Virus record (IMG/VR): IMGVR_UViG_3300042367_000228 | Location: 248,001-312,000 of that record | DNA: 64,000 bases | Source: a virus | Reading direction: 5' to 3' (one strand) | In this document: in pieces, positions 24,644 to 34,587 of the stretch | Layout of the letters: each line of letters starts with the position of its first letter | Numbering within the stretch: position 1 is the first letter of the stretch | Program-made: the position numbers and the translations under genes | The notes under the pieces: model-generated | The model's database searches: none | What the model was told of the DNA's origin: nothing | Seen by the model: only the letters and a program-made list of their open reading frames with translations

Positions 24644-25144
24644 TTAAGTCCATGAAAAAGTTAATGTAGCACCTTTTGAAGATGATGTGCTACTAGGTAA
24701 TCCAGCATAAGTAGCTGTTATATCAGTATAAATAGGTCTACTAATAGATAGACTAGGTATACTTGCAGGGATACTTATAGCTACCTGATCTATTGTACTA
24801 AAAGTACCCATATAAGTATTGACGTTACTTATACCTACATAAGTAGCTGCTATATCAGTATAAATAGGTCTACTAATAGATAGACTAGGTATACTTGCAG
24901 GGATACTTATAGCTACCTGATCTATTGTACTAAAAGTACCCATATAAGTATCGACGTTACTTATACCTACATAAGTAGCTGCTATATCAGTATAAGTAGG
25001 TCTACTAATAGATAGACTAGGTATACTTGCAGGGATAGCAACAATAGTAGTATCTATTGAATCTGTTACCCCTGTCTTTGAACTACTTCCTAGCCCTACA
25101 TAGTCCCCAACAGTTATACTAGTATAATCTGATGCGACTGTCAT
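24644..25144 (-). CDS. repeat-containing tail protein (166 aa)
   Basis: 166 residues, of which about 105 are made of a 44-residue unit repeated two full times and partly a third: IPASIPSLSISRPxYTDIAA, then TYVGISNVxTYMGTFSTIDQ and VAIS. The same TYVG/YIG wording occurs in the 793-residue neighbour and in the fibre at 31862-34573. Most likely an adhesin or fibre segment. Start overlaps the upstream gene by 4 bases. Confidence 0.6.
   Translation of the reverse strand: MTVASDYTSITVGDYVGLGSSSKTGVTDSIDTTIVAIPASIPSLSISRPTYTDIAATYVGISNVDTYMGTFSTIDQVAISIPASIPSLSISRPIYTDIAATYVGISNVNTYMGTFSTIDQVAISIPASIPSLSISRPIYTDITATYAGLPSSTSSSKGATLTFSWT
24721..25040. repeat. 132-bp tandem direct repeats
   Basis: Near-identical units begin at 24721, 24853 and 24985 (spacing exactly 132 bases, 44 codons, so the frame is kept). 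The third unit is partial. High DNA identity points to recent duplication. Confidence 0.85.
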
Positions 25145-27522
25145 ACAGGTATAGCAAACTGAGCAAAGTAGACATTACTGCCATATTGTCCCCCAGGTTT
25201 GTTAGGATTGCCAACGCCTTTAATTACTTTCATACGATCTCCTGCCCATGAGATAATTCTGCTACCATCCATCCGAGCACCATTAAAACTTCCACCTTCC
25301 CAAATATAGTCTATACCATAGTTTGTAGAACCTCTCATAGCGGCGTTAGGTGCGCTGGTTTTGAAACTAAGCAGGTTAACTGTAAGGAAGTATGAGTTAG
25401 TGCCAGTACCTTTACACCACATAAAGAAGCCTCCACCAAATTTCATGAAGCCCATTCTATTAAATCTTGGTTGTTCATTTTGGTTTCCATAACTATTCCA
25501 TGCATTAGGTACAGCCCAGCCTGTAATTGCCACTGCATCAGAGTCATTAATATAAGTAGAAGCACCGTTATTACTTTTATAAAGATATGGAGAGCATCCA
25601 ATATACCAGCCAGATGCGCTAACTGCAGTAGTATTAGAAGAGCTAAATGCAACAGCATAATCTTTATTTATTTGTGACCAACCGTATGGAAAGCCTGAAC
25701 CTGCTAGGTTATTATTTGATGAAGGGCCTGTCACTACACCCCATGTATTACCGTTATCTTTAAATAATGGTATAGTAGTGGAGAAAAGAGTGCCGCTATT
25801 ATGTATCGGTACGAGAACAAAATTACCCTCATGTGTAACTTCAATACAACCTGGATGCCCAGTAGTAGACGTACCGATAGTAGCAGTTACAAGTGTAGTC
25901 CATGGATTGGTAGTAAAAGTACCTGTAAGTGGCAAAGTATAACAAATAGTACTGATACCGCCTACTTGGGTGCCTACCATTAGCGTTTTATTGTTGATAT
26001 TCATGCAAAAAATACTTTGAGCAACAGTAGCTGAACCTGGGTATACTACACTAGTGGCCACAGTCTCATCTGTAATATCTAGCCTTTGAATTCTATCAGT
26101 TCTAGCAATATACACATATCGCTCACCGTCGTATTTAATATCTGCAATACGTGAGGTATTCGCATTAACAGCTGCAATAGGCGTTACTATAAAAGTTCTT
26201 AGATCAACACGAGAAAATTTATTTAGATCATCAAATATATACGCGTAGGTACCTATTACAACACAGTCAGTAACTGCAGAAGCACCAATAGATATTACGC
26301 CAGAACCTAGTTTAGCTACATAACTAAGTGGGTAGTTTTGTATCATATTTGTTAAATTGTTATTAGATACCCAGAGATTATTAAGCAACCAGTGAGGTCT
26401 ACTAGTTCCTGTTTTAGAAGCATTACCATCACTATCAGTAGCTACAGTAATCTTATTCATCTGATAGCCTGCTGGATACAGCATTTTTAGACCATATGCC
26501 GCACCATAATTAATAGGTGGGTTACTTTGCGCATTCATAATAGGCTTAAAAGGCAACGTTTGTGCTATTGATTGATTCCAGCCATTATATCTGAAATAAG
26601 CTTGTGACGGGCCTAGGGTGTACACTACTGGCTCTTGCTTATCAGTAAACGGTGTGGGGTATACACAGACACCTAGATCAAACCCCCATACTCTCTGTAA
26701 TGCATTTTTACCAGTACCGCCATCTTTAGTTCGAGGGAATGAACCTACTTGGTGATAGCTCCCAGCTCCAGGTTTTGTAGATGCGCCACCAGTTGGTGAA
26801 ACTTCTGCGTCACCCCTAACTCCCGCCATCATTGAATATTGGCATAACCAGACATAGCATGGAAAATTAGCAGCAGCAGTATCATAGACGTCTTCACGCT
26901 CTAATTCAAATACGCCAGACCATGGTCCAGGATCTCCGTCAATAAATGAAGTAAGACATAGCCAGCGAGGATTTACCATCACTATAATATCAGCACAGCA
27001 ATTATTAAAACCTATTGGAGAGCAATCAAAGTGTGTCCAGACTTCATTAGTAGGTTGGTGTGTTGTGGTATTCCACGATTCGCATGAAGATGTATTTAAT
27101 ACCATAGTCTGTTTATTATATCTAATAATAAAGTACTTATAGGTGCTACCATCTTTATTTAAAGATCTAAATACTTGTGTAAATAAAATAGAACGTGGGT
27201 CAGGAGTATTAGCCACTACTGCATAAGCTATATCACCGCCCCAGAAAGCATCATAAAGAGACCATCCAGAACTTGCCTGCGCAGTAATGCCAGATGCTTG
27301 AGCAAATGTCACTGAGGTAGATGGTTGAATATTTACATTATAGGCAGTAGAGCCTCCAGCAGAAGTAGCCCCTGCAGCACCTGGCTGTGTGCCGATAATA
27401 GCGTCTGCAATAGTATCTGCAATAGTTGAAAAAGATGTCAGCGTTGCTGCACCCTCTACAGGCGTATAAGCCGTTGTAATTTGGACAGTACTCTGTCCTA
27501 TGTAAGTAGCTGATATTGTCAT
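25141..27522 (-). CDS. large putative tail adhesin (793 aa)
   Basis: 793 residues beginning MTISATYIGQSTVQITTAYT. Not of the Mtd or repeat type of its neighbours: rich in W, Y, C and N with long non-repetitive stretches (NPRWLCLTSFIDGDPGPWSG, FPCYVWLCQYSMMAGVRGDA, DIKYDGERYVYIARTDRIQR). The second half has repeated blade-like units (VIGTYAYIFDDLNKFSRVDL, then FCMNINNKTLMVGTQVGGIS) that could form a beta-propeller. The position within the fibre array suggests a receptor-binding or depolymerising tail part. Function not recognised. Confidence 0.55.
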   Translation of the reverse strand: MTISATYIGQSTVQITTAYTPVEGAATLTSFSTIADTIADAIIGTQPGAAGATSAGGSTAYNVNIQPSTSVTFAQASGITAQASSGWSLYDAFWGGDIAYAVVANTPDPRSILFTQVFRSLNKDGSTYKYFIIRYNKQTMVLNTSSCESWNTTTHQPTNEVWTHFDCSPIGFNNCCADIIVMVNPRWLCLTSFIDGDPGPWSGVFELEREDVYDTAAANFPCYVWLCQYSMMAGVRGDAEVSPTGGASTKPGAGSYHQVGSFPRTKDGGTGKNALQRVWGFDLGVCVYPTPFTDKQEPVVYTLGPSQAYFRYNGWNQSIAQTLPFKPIMNAQSNPPINYGAAYGLKMLYPAGYQMNKITVATDSDGNASKTGTSRPHWLLNNLWVSNNNLTNMIQNYPLSYVAKLGSGVISIGASAVTDCVVIGTYAYIFDDLNKFSRVDLRTFIVTPIAAVNANTSRIADIKYDGERYVYIARTDRIQRLDITDETVATSVVYPGSATVAQSIFCMNINNKTLMVGTQVGGISTICYTLPLTGTFTTNPWTTLVTATIGTSTTGHPGCIEVTHEGNFVLVPIHNSGTLFSTTIPLFKDNGNTWGVVTGPSSNNNLAGSGFPYGWSQINKDYAVAFSSSNTTAVSASGWYIGCSPYLYKSNNGASTYINDSDAVAITGWAVPNAWNSYGNQNEQPRFNRMGFMKFGGGFFMWCKGTGTNSYFLTVNLLSFKTSAPNAAMRGSTNYGIDYIWEGGSFNGARMDGSRIISWAGDRMKVIKGVGNPNKPGGQYGSNVYFAQFAIPV

Positions 27523-27523
27523 A

Positions 27524-28234
27524 TTATCCGTGTGTAAATGTTAGTGAAAGATCTTTGCCAGTTGTTAAATTACAAGTGACAGTTAAAAACTCGGTAGTAC
27601 TTAACGATAGGATTAACGGGATATTTGCAATCCTAGTAACACCTGCGGCTATTGGTATAGTTAACACAGGAGTAGCGTTTTTATTTACTACAACTGTACT
27701 TGCAATAGTCGGTGCTACACCTACGTCAACTGATACACTAGTTATTCCTATATTATTTGCCGGATAATATTTTATGTTACTACTCATAATCTCCAATAGC
27801 CCTGAAAAATTTGCCCTAAAACTTGAGTTAACTGTTTTATTTATCCATTTGCTAGTAGTACTATCATAGCGTAAAAAGTCAGAATTTAACGGAGTAGTTA
27901 ATGTTACATCTGTTAAGTTAGCAATAGAAGAATTACCACTAATTGTTGAAATAACACCATTGATTATGCTTATTGAAGTGCCATCTACTCGTACACCGCC
28001 TAACGCAGTTGTTGATGCAGTTGGTAAAACATAATTATTAGCAGCGATAGTAATATCACCCGTTCCTAAAATTGAAGAACCGTTAATTGTTTTAATATTA
28101 GTATTTGAAATTAATGTAGGTTGCGCGCCTAATGCCGTTAATGCATCTGCTGCAGATGCAGCGCCGGTGCCACCGTTTGCTAACGGCAAGGTTCCGTAGT
28201 TCGTGCCCCTTAAAATTGAAGATAAATTTTTCAT
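27524..28234 (-). CDS. tail fibre protein (236 aa)
   Basis: 236 residues of typical fibre modules: LRGTNYGTLPLANGGTGAAS, ADALTALGAQPTLISNTNIK, TINGSSILGTGDITIAANNY, LPTASTTALGGVRVDGTSIS, then a C-terminal beta domain (VGVAPTIASTVVVNKNATPV, LSTTEFLTVTCNLTTGKDLS). The GGTGA and GSSILGTGDI blocks recur in neighbouring genes, showing module exchange. Confidence 0.7.
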   Translation of the reverse strand: MKNLSSILRGTNYGTLPLANGGTGAASAADALTALGAQPTLISNTNIKTINGSSILGTGDITIAANNYVLPTASTTALGGVRVDGTSISIINGVISTISGNSSIANLTDVTLTTPLNSDFLRYDSTTSKWINKTVNSSFRANFSGLLEIMSSNIKYYPANNIGITSVSVDVGVAPTIASTVVVNKNATPVLTIPIAAGVTRIANIPLILSLSTTEFLTVTCNLTTGKDLSLTFTHG

Positions 28235-28257
28235 TATTATACAATTCCTTTATTACG

Positions 28258-28265
28258 TATTTAGT
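28258..28265 (-). promoter_or_regulatory. late-type promoter
   Basis: ACTAAATA on the minus strand 23 bases before the fibre gene start at 28234; first base differs from the T4 consensus. Confidence 0.4.
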
Positions 28266-28266
28266 A

Positions 28267-28545
28267 TCATACAGTTGGCCAGCTTACATCAAAAGGAAAA
28301 CCTTCTTGTGTAGTAATAGTAAACGTACCTGATGTGCAATTTATAATTTTACCCAAGTCACCTGCTACAACTGTATATGCGCCTGTTATATTTGAAATGG
28401 TTTTTGTAGCACTTACTCCAGATGCTGCTGGAGCAGAACTAGTCCATGTATTTCCTGTGCTTGTTAAAACGTTTCCAGTATTTCCAGGCAACGGTAATAC
28501 AATAGAAGTTGTACCTTTTAATACGGTTGACAAATTTTTTGACAT
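28267..28545 (-). CDS. short fibre-module protein, possibly truncated (92 aa)
   Basis: 92 residues: MSKNLSTVLKGTTSIVLPLP, NTGNVLTSTGNTWTSSAPAA, then TKTISNITGAYTVVAGDLGK and IINCTSGTFTI, which is nearly the same as a segment of the large neighbour at 28581-30275. After TFTI it ends with an unrelated EGFPFDVSWPTV. It looks like a fibre gene cut short by recombination, though it keeps its own late-type promoter. Confidence 0.55.
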   Translation of the reverse strand: MSKNLSTVLKGTTSIVLPLPGNTGNVLTSTGNTWTSSAPAASGVSATKTISNITGAYTVVAGDLGKIINCTSGTFTITTQEGFPFDVSWPTV

Positions 28546-28577
28546 TACTATCCCTGTTTAATTATATCTTTTGTTAA

Positions 28578-28585
28578 TATTTATG
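28578..28585 (-). promoter_or_regulatory. late-type promoter
   Basis: CATAAATA on the minus strand, 32 bases before the start at 28545, overlapping the stop region of the larger upstream fibre gene. Confidence 0.5.
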
Positions 28586-30275
28586 CGTATACAACTTCAG
28601 CTGAATTAATAGCTGCAACCCATCGGATATTTACACCGGCCTGTCCTGTACCTCTAATTAATAAGCCACCGTAGGTAGTATCAGCAACAAGCGTAAGACT
28701 CCACCCATTGGCATTGCTGATTGCAGTGACTGTGCCAACAACTAAGGTTGTAGTTGCTTCACTGGCACCTCTAACAATCATACCTTCTACTTTCCAAGCT
28801 GACGCATTGGTTGTTCCTTGTCGTTTAGCTACAACTGTACCTATAAATGAATAAGCACATTGGTTAGTCATCAACATTATATATGCAGGACTACCTGTTG
28901 ATCCAGTTGATGTTAGCGTTGTAGTTGTAGCATCAGTTGTATTTGCTACAAAAATGAAATGACCTGTTTGCGCATTTCCTACACCTAACGCACCAATAGT
29001 TCCAAATGCCTGCCTATTGTGTTGACCCCTATCAGAAGCACAACCTCCTCCCAATGTTGCGCTGTATGGTCCATTTATCACGCTACTGTAAGAACCTATT
29101 GCTGCAGAATTATCCCCTGCTGTAGACGCATAACCACCTATTACAACGCTTCTATTCCCTGCTTGAGCACCCCATCCAATAGCCACTGAATAAGAACTAT
29201 ATGCGCTTGCTTGAGGACCAATAGCCACGCTATTAGTACCAGTTGCTCCATAACTACTTGTATTATTCCCAATACCTGCAGCAAAACTGTCTGTACCAGA
29301 AGCGTAAGAGCCACCTAATGCCATTGCTCCTGCGCCTGTGGCGGTGACTGAACCATTAAATCCGGAATTGTGACCTAATGCAAAAGACGCAGATGCTCCG
29401 GCATTTGATAGATGACCAAACGCATATGCACCTTCTCCAGACGCGGTTGCACTATTTCCCAATGCCATAGATACATTGCCAGTAGATGTACTCCTACCAA
29501 TAGTTTGACCCATATTTTCAGTATACCCACGCATTGGCTTTTTATTATTAATTTGCCAATTTGTTCCGTCACATACTATGTCTAGACCTTCACCACGTCT
29601 TAATATAAGCGTGGCTACACCGTCAATTGTGCCTGTTGCAGGAGAAATAGTAATTGCAGCTGTAGCAGTATTAGAAGTATTCCAAATAGTACAAGTAAAC
29701 CCACTTCCGAGTGTAGCAGCGGCAGTTAAACTAATAGTAAACGTACCTGAGGTACAATTAATGATTTTACCCAAGTCACCAGCTACTACCGTGTATGCAG
29801 CTGTTATATTGGCAATTGTTTTAGTAGCACTTGCTCCTCCGCTAATAACCAAATCACCACTACCTAGTAATGTTGTGCCATTGACAGTTTTAATATTAGT
29901 TGCAGATACTAGAGCAGCTTGCTTAGAGTTAAATGTATTCCAATCTGTAGATGTCAGATAACCACTTACTGATGCACTAGCTGTACCTAATGCAGCTTGC
30001 TTAGAGTTAAATGTATTCCAATCTGTAGATGTTAATATACCACTTACAGTTGCACTAGCATTACTTAAAGCAGCTTGCGCACCTAATGCAGTTAGCGCAG
30101 CTGATGCTGATGTTGCACCAGTTCCGCCTTGCGCTACACTTAATGCAGTAGTTAACCCAGTTAACGAGGTAATATCACTGTTAGCTCCAGAAGCAGCCAT
30201 TCCAGCAACTGTGTCCCCTGTTTGTAATTCTTGTATTGTAGTGCCGTTAAGCACTAATGGATATCTTGCTGTCAT
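28581..30275 (-). CDS. tail fibre protein with YadA-head-like repeats
   Basis: 564 residues. N-terminal fibre modules include a duplicated LTSTDWNTFNSKQAAL and KTVNGTTLLGSGDLVISGGA. From about residue 265 there are repeats of the trimeric-autotransporter head type: MALGNSATASGEGAYAFGHL, FALGHNSGFNGSVTATGAGA, SVAIGPQASAYSSYSVAIGW, AAIGSYSSVINGPYSATLGG. This left-handed beta-roll binds host surfaces in YadA. The C-terminal 120 residues are a compact beta domain (TGHFIFVANTTDATTTTLTS). Start overlaps the upstream gene (TAATG). Confidence 0.75.
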   Translation of the reverse strand: MTARYPLVLNGTTIQELQTGDTVAGMAASGANSDITSLTGLTTALSVAQGGTGATSASAALTALGAQAALSNASATVSGILTSTDWNTFNSKQAALGTASASVSGYLTSTDWNTFNSKQAALVSATNIKTVNGTTLLGSGDLVISGGASATKTIANITAAYTVVAGDLGKIINCTSGTFTISLTAAATLGSGFTCTIWNTSNTATAAITISPATGTIDGVATLILRRGEGLDIVCDGTNWQINNKKPMRGYTENMGQTIGRSTSTGNVSMALGNSATASGEGAYAFGHLSNAGASASFALGHNSGFNGSVTATGAGAMALGGSYASGTDSFAAGIGNNTSSYGATGTNSVAIGPQASAYSSYSVAIGWGAQAGNRSVVIGGYASTAGDNSAAIGSYSSVINGPYSATLGGGCASDRGQHNRQAFGTIGALGVGNAQTGHFIFVANTTDATTTTLTSTGSTGSPAYIMLMTNQCAYSFIGTVVAKRQGTTNASAWKVEGMIVRGASEATTTLVVGTVTAISNANGWSLTLVADTTYGGLLIRGTGQAGVNIRWVAAINSAEVVYA

Positions 30276-31852
30276 TAATTTACTCCTACCTGTGTAGTTG
30301 TTGAGTTGTTATTTAGTATTGGTAATATTCCCAATACTGCTAATACGCATATCGTTCCGTATGCCTGTGAGGTTAGTATAGGAAGTAATCCTGCTGATAT
30401 AACTACTGATATAGTAGAAGCTGATCTAGTTAAAATTGAAATAGATCCAACTCCTGCAGATGATCCTGCTACCCAACTAGCAGTAGTTCCGTTTGTAGTT
30501 AAATACTTACCGTTGTTACCAGTTTGACTTGGCAATGATATAGGCGCAGCTTGTGACACCCATGCAGTTCCGTTACTAGTTAACACATTACCGGATGCAC
30601 CAACTACAGTTAACCCAGTGCCACCGTTTGCTACAGTCAATGCAGTAGATAATGTGATTGATGTAGCAGATGCTGTACCTAAAATAGGTGTAACTAATGT
30701 CGGACTTGTCGAAAGTACAACATTACCTGATCCAGTAAACCCGTTCCAAAATGCAGACGACGTGCCTGATGGTGTTTCTAACAACTTCCAATTTGCTGTA
30801 GACGTTGTGTACATAAACGACACATACGTACCACTTACATCTAACATAAATCCAACACTGTCATCTTCAATAGTATTACCGTTTGCTAATAATGTAATTG
30901 CATTATTAGCAAACGTATTATTAATGTCAATTATACCAATAATAGCACCATCATTTGGAGATGCAGGGAATGTTATATTAAACGCACTTGAAATAGTATT
31001 ACATCTTACTAATTCATTTGCACTTGCAGTATAGGATGCAGTTTTGATTGCAGTTGCAACCAAACCGGAACTAATTGTACTCCAAAGTGCAGTAGTTCCG
31101 TCTGTTGTTAGGTACTTACCTGAATTACTAGTTTGTGTTGGCAACGAGACAGGTGCAGATTGTGATACCCAGGTAGTCCCGTCTGATGTTAATACATTAC
31201 CAGATATTCCAGGAGCAACTGATTGTACTGCACTCAGGCCATTACCTAAAATTACACTGTTAGCCACAAGTGACGTAGCACCAGTACCGCCTTTAGTTAC
31301 TGACAATGTTGCACTAAGTCCGGCTGCAGTACCTGTTGTGTTCTGATTAAAAGTAGGCCATGTAAATGTACCGGTACTAAAGTTACCGCTTACAGGTGTG
31401 CCTAATGCGGGTGTGGTATTAAACAACACACTAGCACCAGATTGATTAACAATATCTCCACCGGGTGGTAATGTAATCTTACCACTATTATTAAACGCCC
31501 AAGTGTAGCCGTTATTTGTAACTGATAAACCACCACCGACTTGTAATGCGCCACCAATGCCAACCCCACCAGATACGGTTAATGCACCAGTAGACGGAGA
31601 AGTCGAACTAGTTGCAGCAGTAACTGATAAATTCGTAAATGCAGGACTTGCAGATGTTTGCAAGTCCTGAGGAGTATTAATTAAATCACTATAGTTATTA
31701 CTAAGTGTGGCAATTGATTGGACACCACTAGCTGTTTTTTTAATAAACAGTCGTCCATCATATGTATTAATTGATATTTCACCATCTAATAAATCGGTAA
31801 CCAACGGTACCTTTGCAGATACCGAACTTCGTTTATGTAAAATGTGTGCCAT
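30275..31852 (-). CDS. tail fibre protein (525 aa)
   Basis: 525 residues. The N-terminus MAHILHKRSSVSAKVPLVTD then LLDGEISINTYDGRLFIKKT follows the Mtd-N pattern. Modules: HxxAFNNSGKITLPPGGDIV, repeated GNVLTSDGTTWVSQSAPVSL / GNVLTSNGTAWVSQAAPISL, GKYLTTDGTTALW, and GGTGLTVVGASGN. The last 60 residues are hydrophobic beta (SILTRSASTISVVISAGLLP). Host range factor by position. Confidence 0.72.
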   Translation of the reverse strand: MAHILHKRSSVSAKVPLVTDLLDGEISINTYDGRLFIKKTASGVQSIATLSNNYSDLINTPQDLQTSASPAFTNLSVTAATSSTSPSTGALTVSGGVGIGGALQVGGGLSVTNNGYTWAFNNSGKITLPPGGDIVNQSGASVLFNTTPALGTPVSGNFSTGTFTWPTFNQNTTGTAAGLSATLSVTKGGTGATSLVANSVILGNGLSAVQSVAPGISGNVLTSDGTTWVSQSAPVSLPTQTSNSGKYLTTDGTTALWSTISSGLVATAIKTASYTASANELVRCNTISSAFNITFPASPNDGAIIGIIDINNTFANNAITLLANGNTIEDDSVGFMLDVSGTYVSFMYTTSTANWKLLETPSGTSSAFWNGFTGSGNVVLSTSPTLVTPILGTASATSITLSTALTVANGGTGLTVVGASGNVLTSNGTAWVSQAAPISLPSQTGNNGKYLTTNGTTASWVAGSSAGVGSISILTRSASTISVVISAGLLPILTSQAYGTICVLAVLGILPILNNNSTTTQVGVN

Positions 31853-31861
31853 ATTAAGTTT

Positions 31862-34573
31862 TTAGAAAGTACCACCGTCTATGTCAGACCATGTAGGTAA
31901 GCCACCACTTAGCATTAAGACTTGACCATCGGTCGCCTTTGCTAATTTTGATAATGTGTTAGTTGCAGATGCATATAGAATGTCCCCTGCAGCATATGAA
32001 GTAATACCAGTACCGCCATATGTAGCACCAATTGCAGTACCGTTCCAAGTACCAGTTCCAACTGTACCTAATGTTGTAATACTAGTTTGACCGACGTATG
32101 TACTTGCGATATCAATGCTTGTACCAGATGATGTAATTCTATTTGCAGTACCGCCAACTGTTAATACACCTGATGCATATGATAAACCGTTACCAGCAAC
32201 TGATGATGCAAGTTGTACATTTCCGCCACTTATTGTAATACCGTTAGCAGTGTTGACACTAAACGAGTTACCAGTTAGTGTTAAACCTGCACCTGCTTGC
32301 CACGAACCTTGTCCAGCAAACTGTGTAAATATAACATTAGAAGAACCAAAAATTACACCTTCGGTTGTTTGTACATAACCATATCCGCTGTCAGACACAT
32401 AAAAATAGTCACCACCACCAAAGTTACCATAACCGGCTGCAATGTTAATTGCACCTGCAGTAGCATGGTTAACTGTTAATGTAATTTGGGTAGCACTATT
32501 AATACTTAAAATACGTGCATTTGAACCTAAAATACCAGTTCCACCAACTTTAAATACAGGCATACCTTCTGACAATGCTGAAGTATTACCAGATGTTAAT
32601 GTTACAACTGCAGTTAGTGTTGATAATGTAGCTGACAGACTGTTAACTGCATATGATGAATCGGCGTCAATTGCACGAACAAATGTAGTAGCAGTTGCCC
32701 AAACATAAACACCATTTTGTTTAGCATCAGTTTGACCAATAACTAATACACGGCATTGACTATGACTAGTAAATGTTGCAACTTCGCTGCCGCCATCCCA
32801 ACTATATGTAAATTGCGGAGCAGTTGCAAATGTTAAGTAAGAACCAGGTCCTACGTCTCCTAAGTTTGGAGCAGTACCGGCACCTGGAGTATATGATGCA
32901 GCACCTACGTCAGTTGATGTTACAAAATCTACAGTTTCATGTACACGTAAACCCTGTGCTAACGTGTCAACATAATTTTTAGTTGCAGCGTCTTGTGCAA
33001 CAACTGGATCTGCTAATCCGGTAATTTTGTAACCACCCATTGCTACAGTATTGCCAAATGTAGTAGCACCTGTTACACTTAATGTACCAGCAACTGCAGT
33101 ATTACCTGTTGCAGACGCAACTGTAAATTTATCAGTAGCAACAGATAAGTTACCTGAGAATGAACCAGTTGACGCACTTAATGTACCTAATGTAGAGTTA
33201 CCAGCATTTAATGTACCAGCAATCGTAGTGTTACCTGATGATGCAACTACTTGAAATTTATTTGTATTAACGTTAAAGTTACCAGTAACATCAGCTTGTC
33301 CAGTTACACCTAATGTGCCAGCAATTACAGTGTTACCTGTTGCAGCAGCAATTGTAAATTTATTAGTAGCAACTGCAAAATCACCTGTTGCATTTAATGT
33401 ACCAGCAACTGCAGTATTACCTGTTGCAGAAGCAACTGTGAATTTATTAGTAGCGACAGATAAGTCACCTGTTGCATTTAAAGAAGATACCGTAGTACTA
33501 CCAGTTACACCTAATGTGCCAGCAATTACAGTGTTACCTGTTGCAGCAGCAATTGTAAATTTATTAGTAGCAACTGCAACATCACCTGAGAATGAACCAG
33601 TTGTTGCACTTAATGTACTAAGTGTAGTATTACCTGCGCTCAACGTGCCTGATATAGTTGTATTGCCAGATGTTGTATCTACTAAGAATTTAGTAGCCAC
33701 ACTATCAGTAATTCTAAAATATTCAGAAGCAGCAGTTGTGTTACCGGAAATTGTAACACCGTTATTAAATGTAGCAGTATCAGTGAATGTCGAAACACCG
33801 GTAGTCGTTAACGCACCGCCAATCCATAAATTGCCCCCAATACCTGCACCGCCTGCAACTTGTAACGCACCCGAAGTAGCATTGCCTGCGTTTGCAGTAG
33901 ATTGTAGTAATTTTAATCCGGTAGTATCTAATTTTGAAACTTCAACTGCAGATGTGCCATTGCTTGCATAAAAATGTAATATATCATCACTTGCGCCCGG
34001 TGCTGATTCTGCAATAATGTAAGTAAGACCGTCAACTGATCTAACACCGCCTAACGATGCCCAGTTGCCGCTTCCGCTAGTTCCGGTATACCCTTCAAAT
34101 GTTGAACGTTCTGAATTATAACGAACCGCGCCGGCTAATGCAGGACTTTGTTGAGCAGTAGTACCTGATGGTAGTATTAATGCGTTGGTTCCTTCAATAA
34201 TAACATAACCAGCGCCATTTGGTTTGAGTTTAATATTACCGTCAGTATTTGTTGAACTAATAACACCTGTGCTACCAGTAATTGTGATATTACCAATGTT
34301 AATTGCATCAATTTTACTATTAGCATCAACAAGAATTGCTGAACTTGCAGTTAATGTACCAGGAACATGACTCATCATGTCTGTAAAATATTTACCACCT
34401 AATAGTACCGGAGTAGTTGTTGCGTCAGCTGCACCTATCCCGATATATAATCTGTCGCCAGTATTTGACTGGGTACCTGCTAACGATGAATATCCTAATT
34501 CACCAATTGCAAGTGTACCAGTAGTTATTGCACTGGTACTGGTTCTTTTAATTCTGATTTTTGAGCTTGCCAT
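31862..34573 (-). CDS. large tail fibre protein (903 aa)
   Basis: 903 residues starting MASSKIRIKRTSTSAITTGT then LAIGELGYSSLAGTQSNTGD, a tail-fibre N-domain. The middle carries at least eight repeats of the form FxVATNKFTIAAATGNTVIA-GTLxVTG (about residues 270-530), then VAMGGYKITGLADPVVAQDA and TKNYVDTLAQGLRVHETVDF, which mark T4-like long fibre distal subunits. It ends in GGTGITSYAAGDILYASATN and a short tip (SGGLPTWSDIDGGTF). The repeat section is the likely rod; the last 100 residues are the tip. Confidence 0.75.
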   Translation of the reverse strand: MASSKIRIKRTSTSAITTGTLAIGELGYSSLAGTQSNTGDRLYIGIGAADATTTPVLLGGKYFTDMMSHVPGTLTASSAILVDANSKIDAINIGNITITGSTGVISSTNTDGNIKLKPNGAGYVIIEGTNALILPSGTTAQQSPALAGAVRYNSERSTFEGYTGTSGSGNWASLGGVRSVDGLTYIIAESAPGASDDILHFYASNGTSAVEVSKLDTTGLKLLQSTANAGNATSGALQVAGGAGIGGNLWIGGALTTTGVSTFTDTATFNNGVTISGNTTAASEYFRITDSVATKFLVDTTSGNTTISGTLSAGNTTLSTLSATTGSFSGDVAVATNKFTIAAATGNTVIAGTLGVTGSTTVSSLNATGDLSVATNKFTVASATGNTAVAGTLNATGDFAVATNKFTIAAATGNTVIAGTLGVTGQADVTGNFNVNTNKFQVVASSGNTTIAGTLNAGNSTLGTLSASTGSFSGNLSVATDKFTVASATGNTAVAGTLSVTGATTFGNTVAMGGYKITGLADPVVAQDAATKNYVDTLAQGLRVHETVDFVTSTDVGAASYTPGAGTAPNLGDVGPGSYLTFATAPQFTYSWDGGSEVATFTSHSQCRVLVIGQTDAKQNGVYVWATATTFVRAIDADSSYAVNSLSATLSTLTAVVTLTSGNTSALSEGMPVFKVGGTGILGSNARILSINSATQITLTVNHATAGAINIAAGYGNFGGGDYFYVSDSGYGYVQTTEGVIFGSSNVIFTQFAGQGSWQAGAGLTLTGNSFSVNTANGITISGGNVQLASSVAGNGLSYASGVLTVGGTANRITSSGTSIDIASTYVGQTSITTLGTVGTGTWNGTAIGATYGGTGITSYAAGDILYASATNTLSKLAKATDGQVLMLSGGLPTWSDIDGGTF

Positions 34574-34587
34574 TTAATTACCCTTAT

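Noticed and set aside
21688-34577. Plus-strand frames opposite the tail-fibre genes
   Set aside because: They lack ribosome binding sites, are rich in V, P and A as expected from antisense of T/G/A repeats, and disappear under much longer minus-strand genes.
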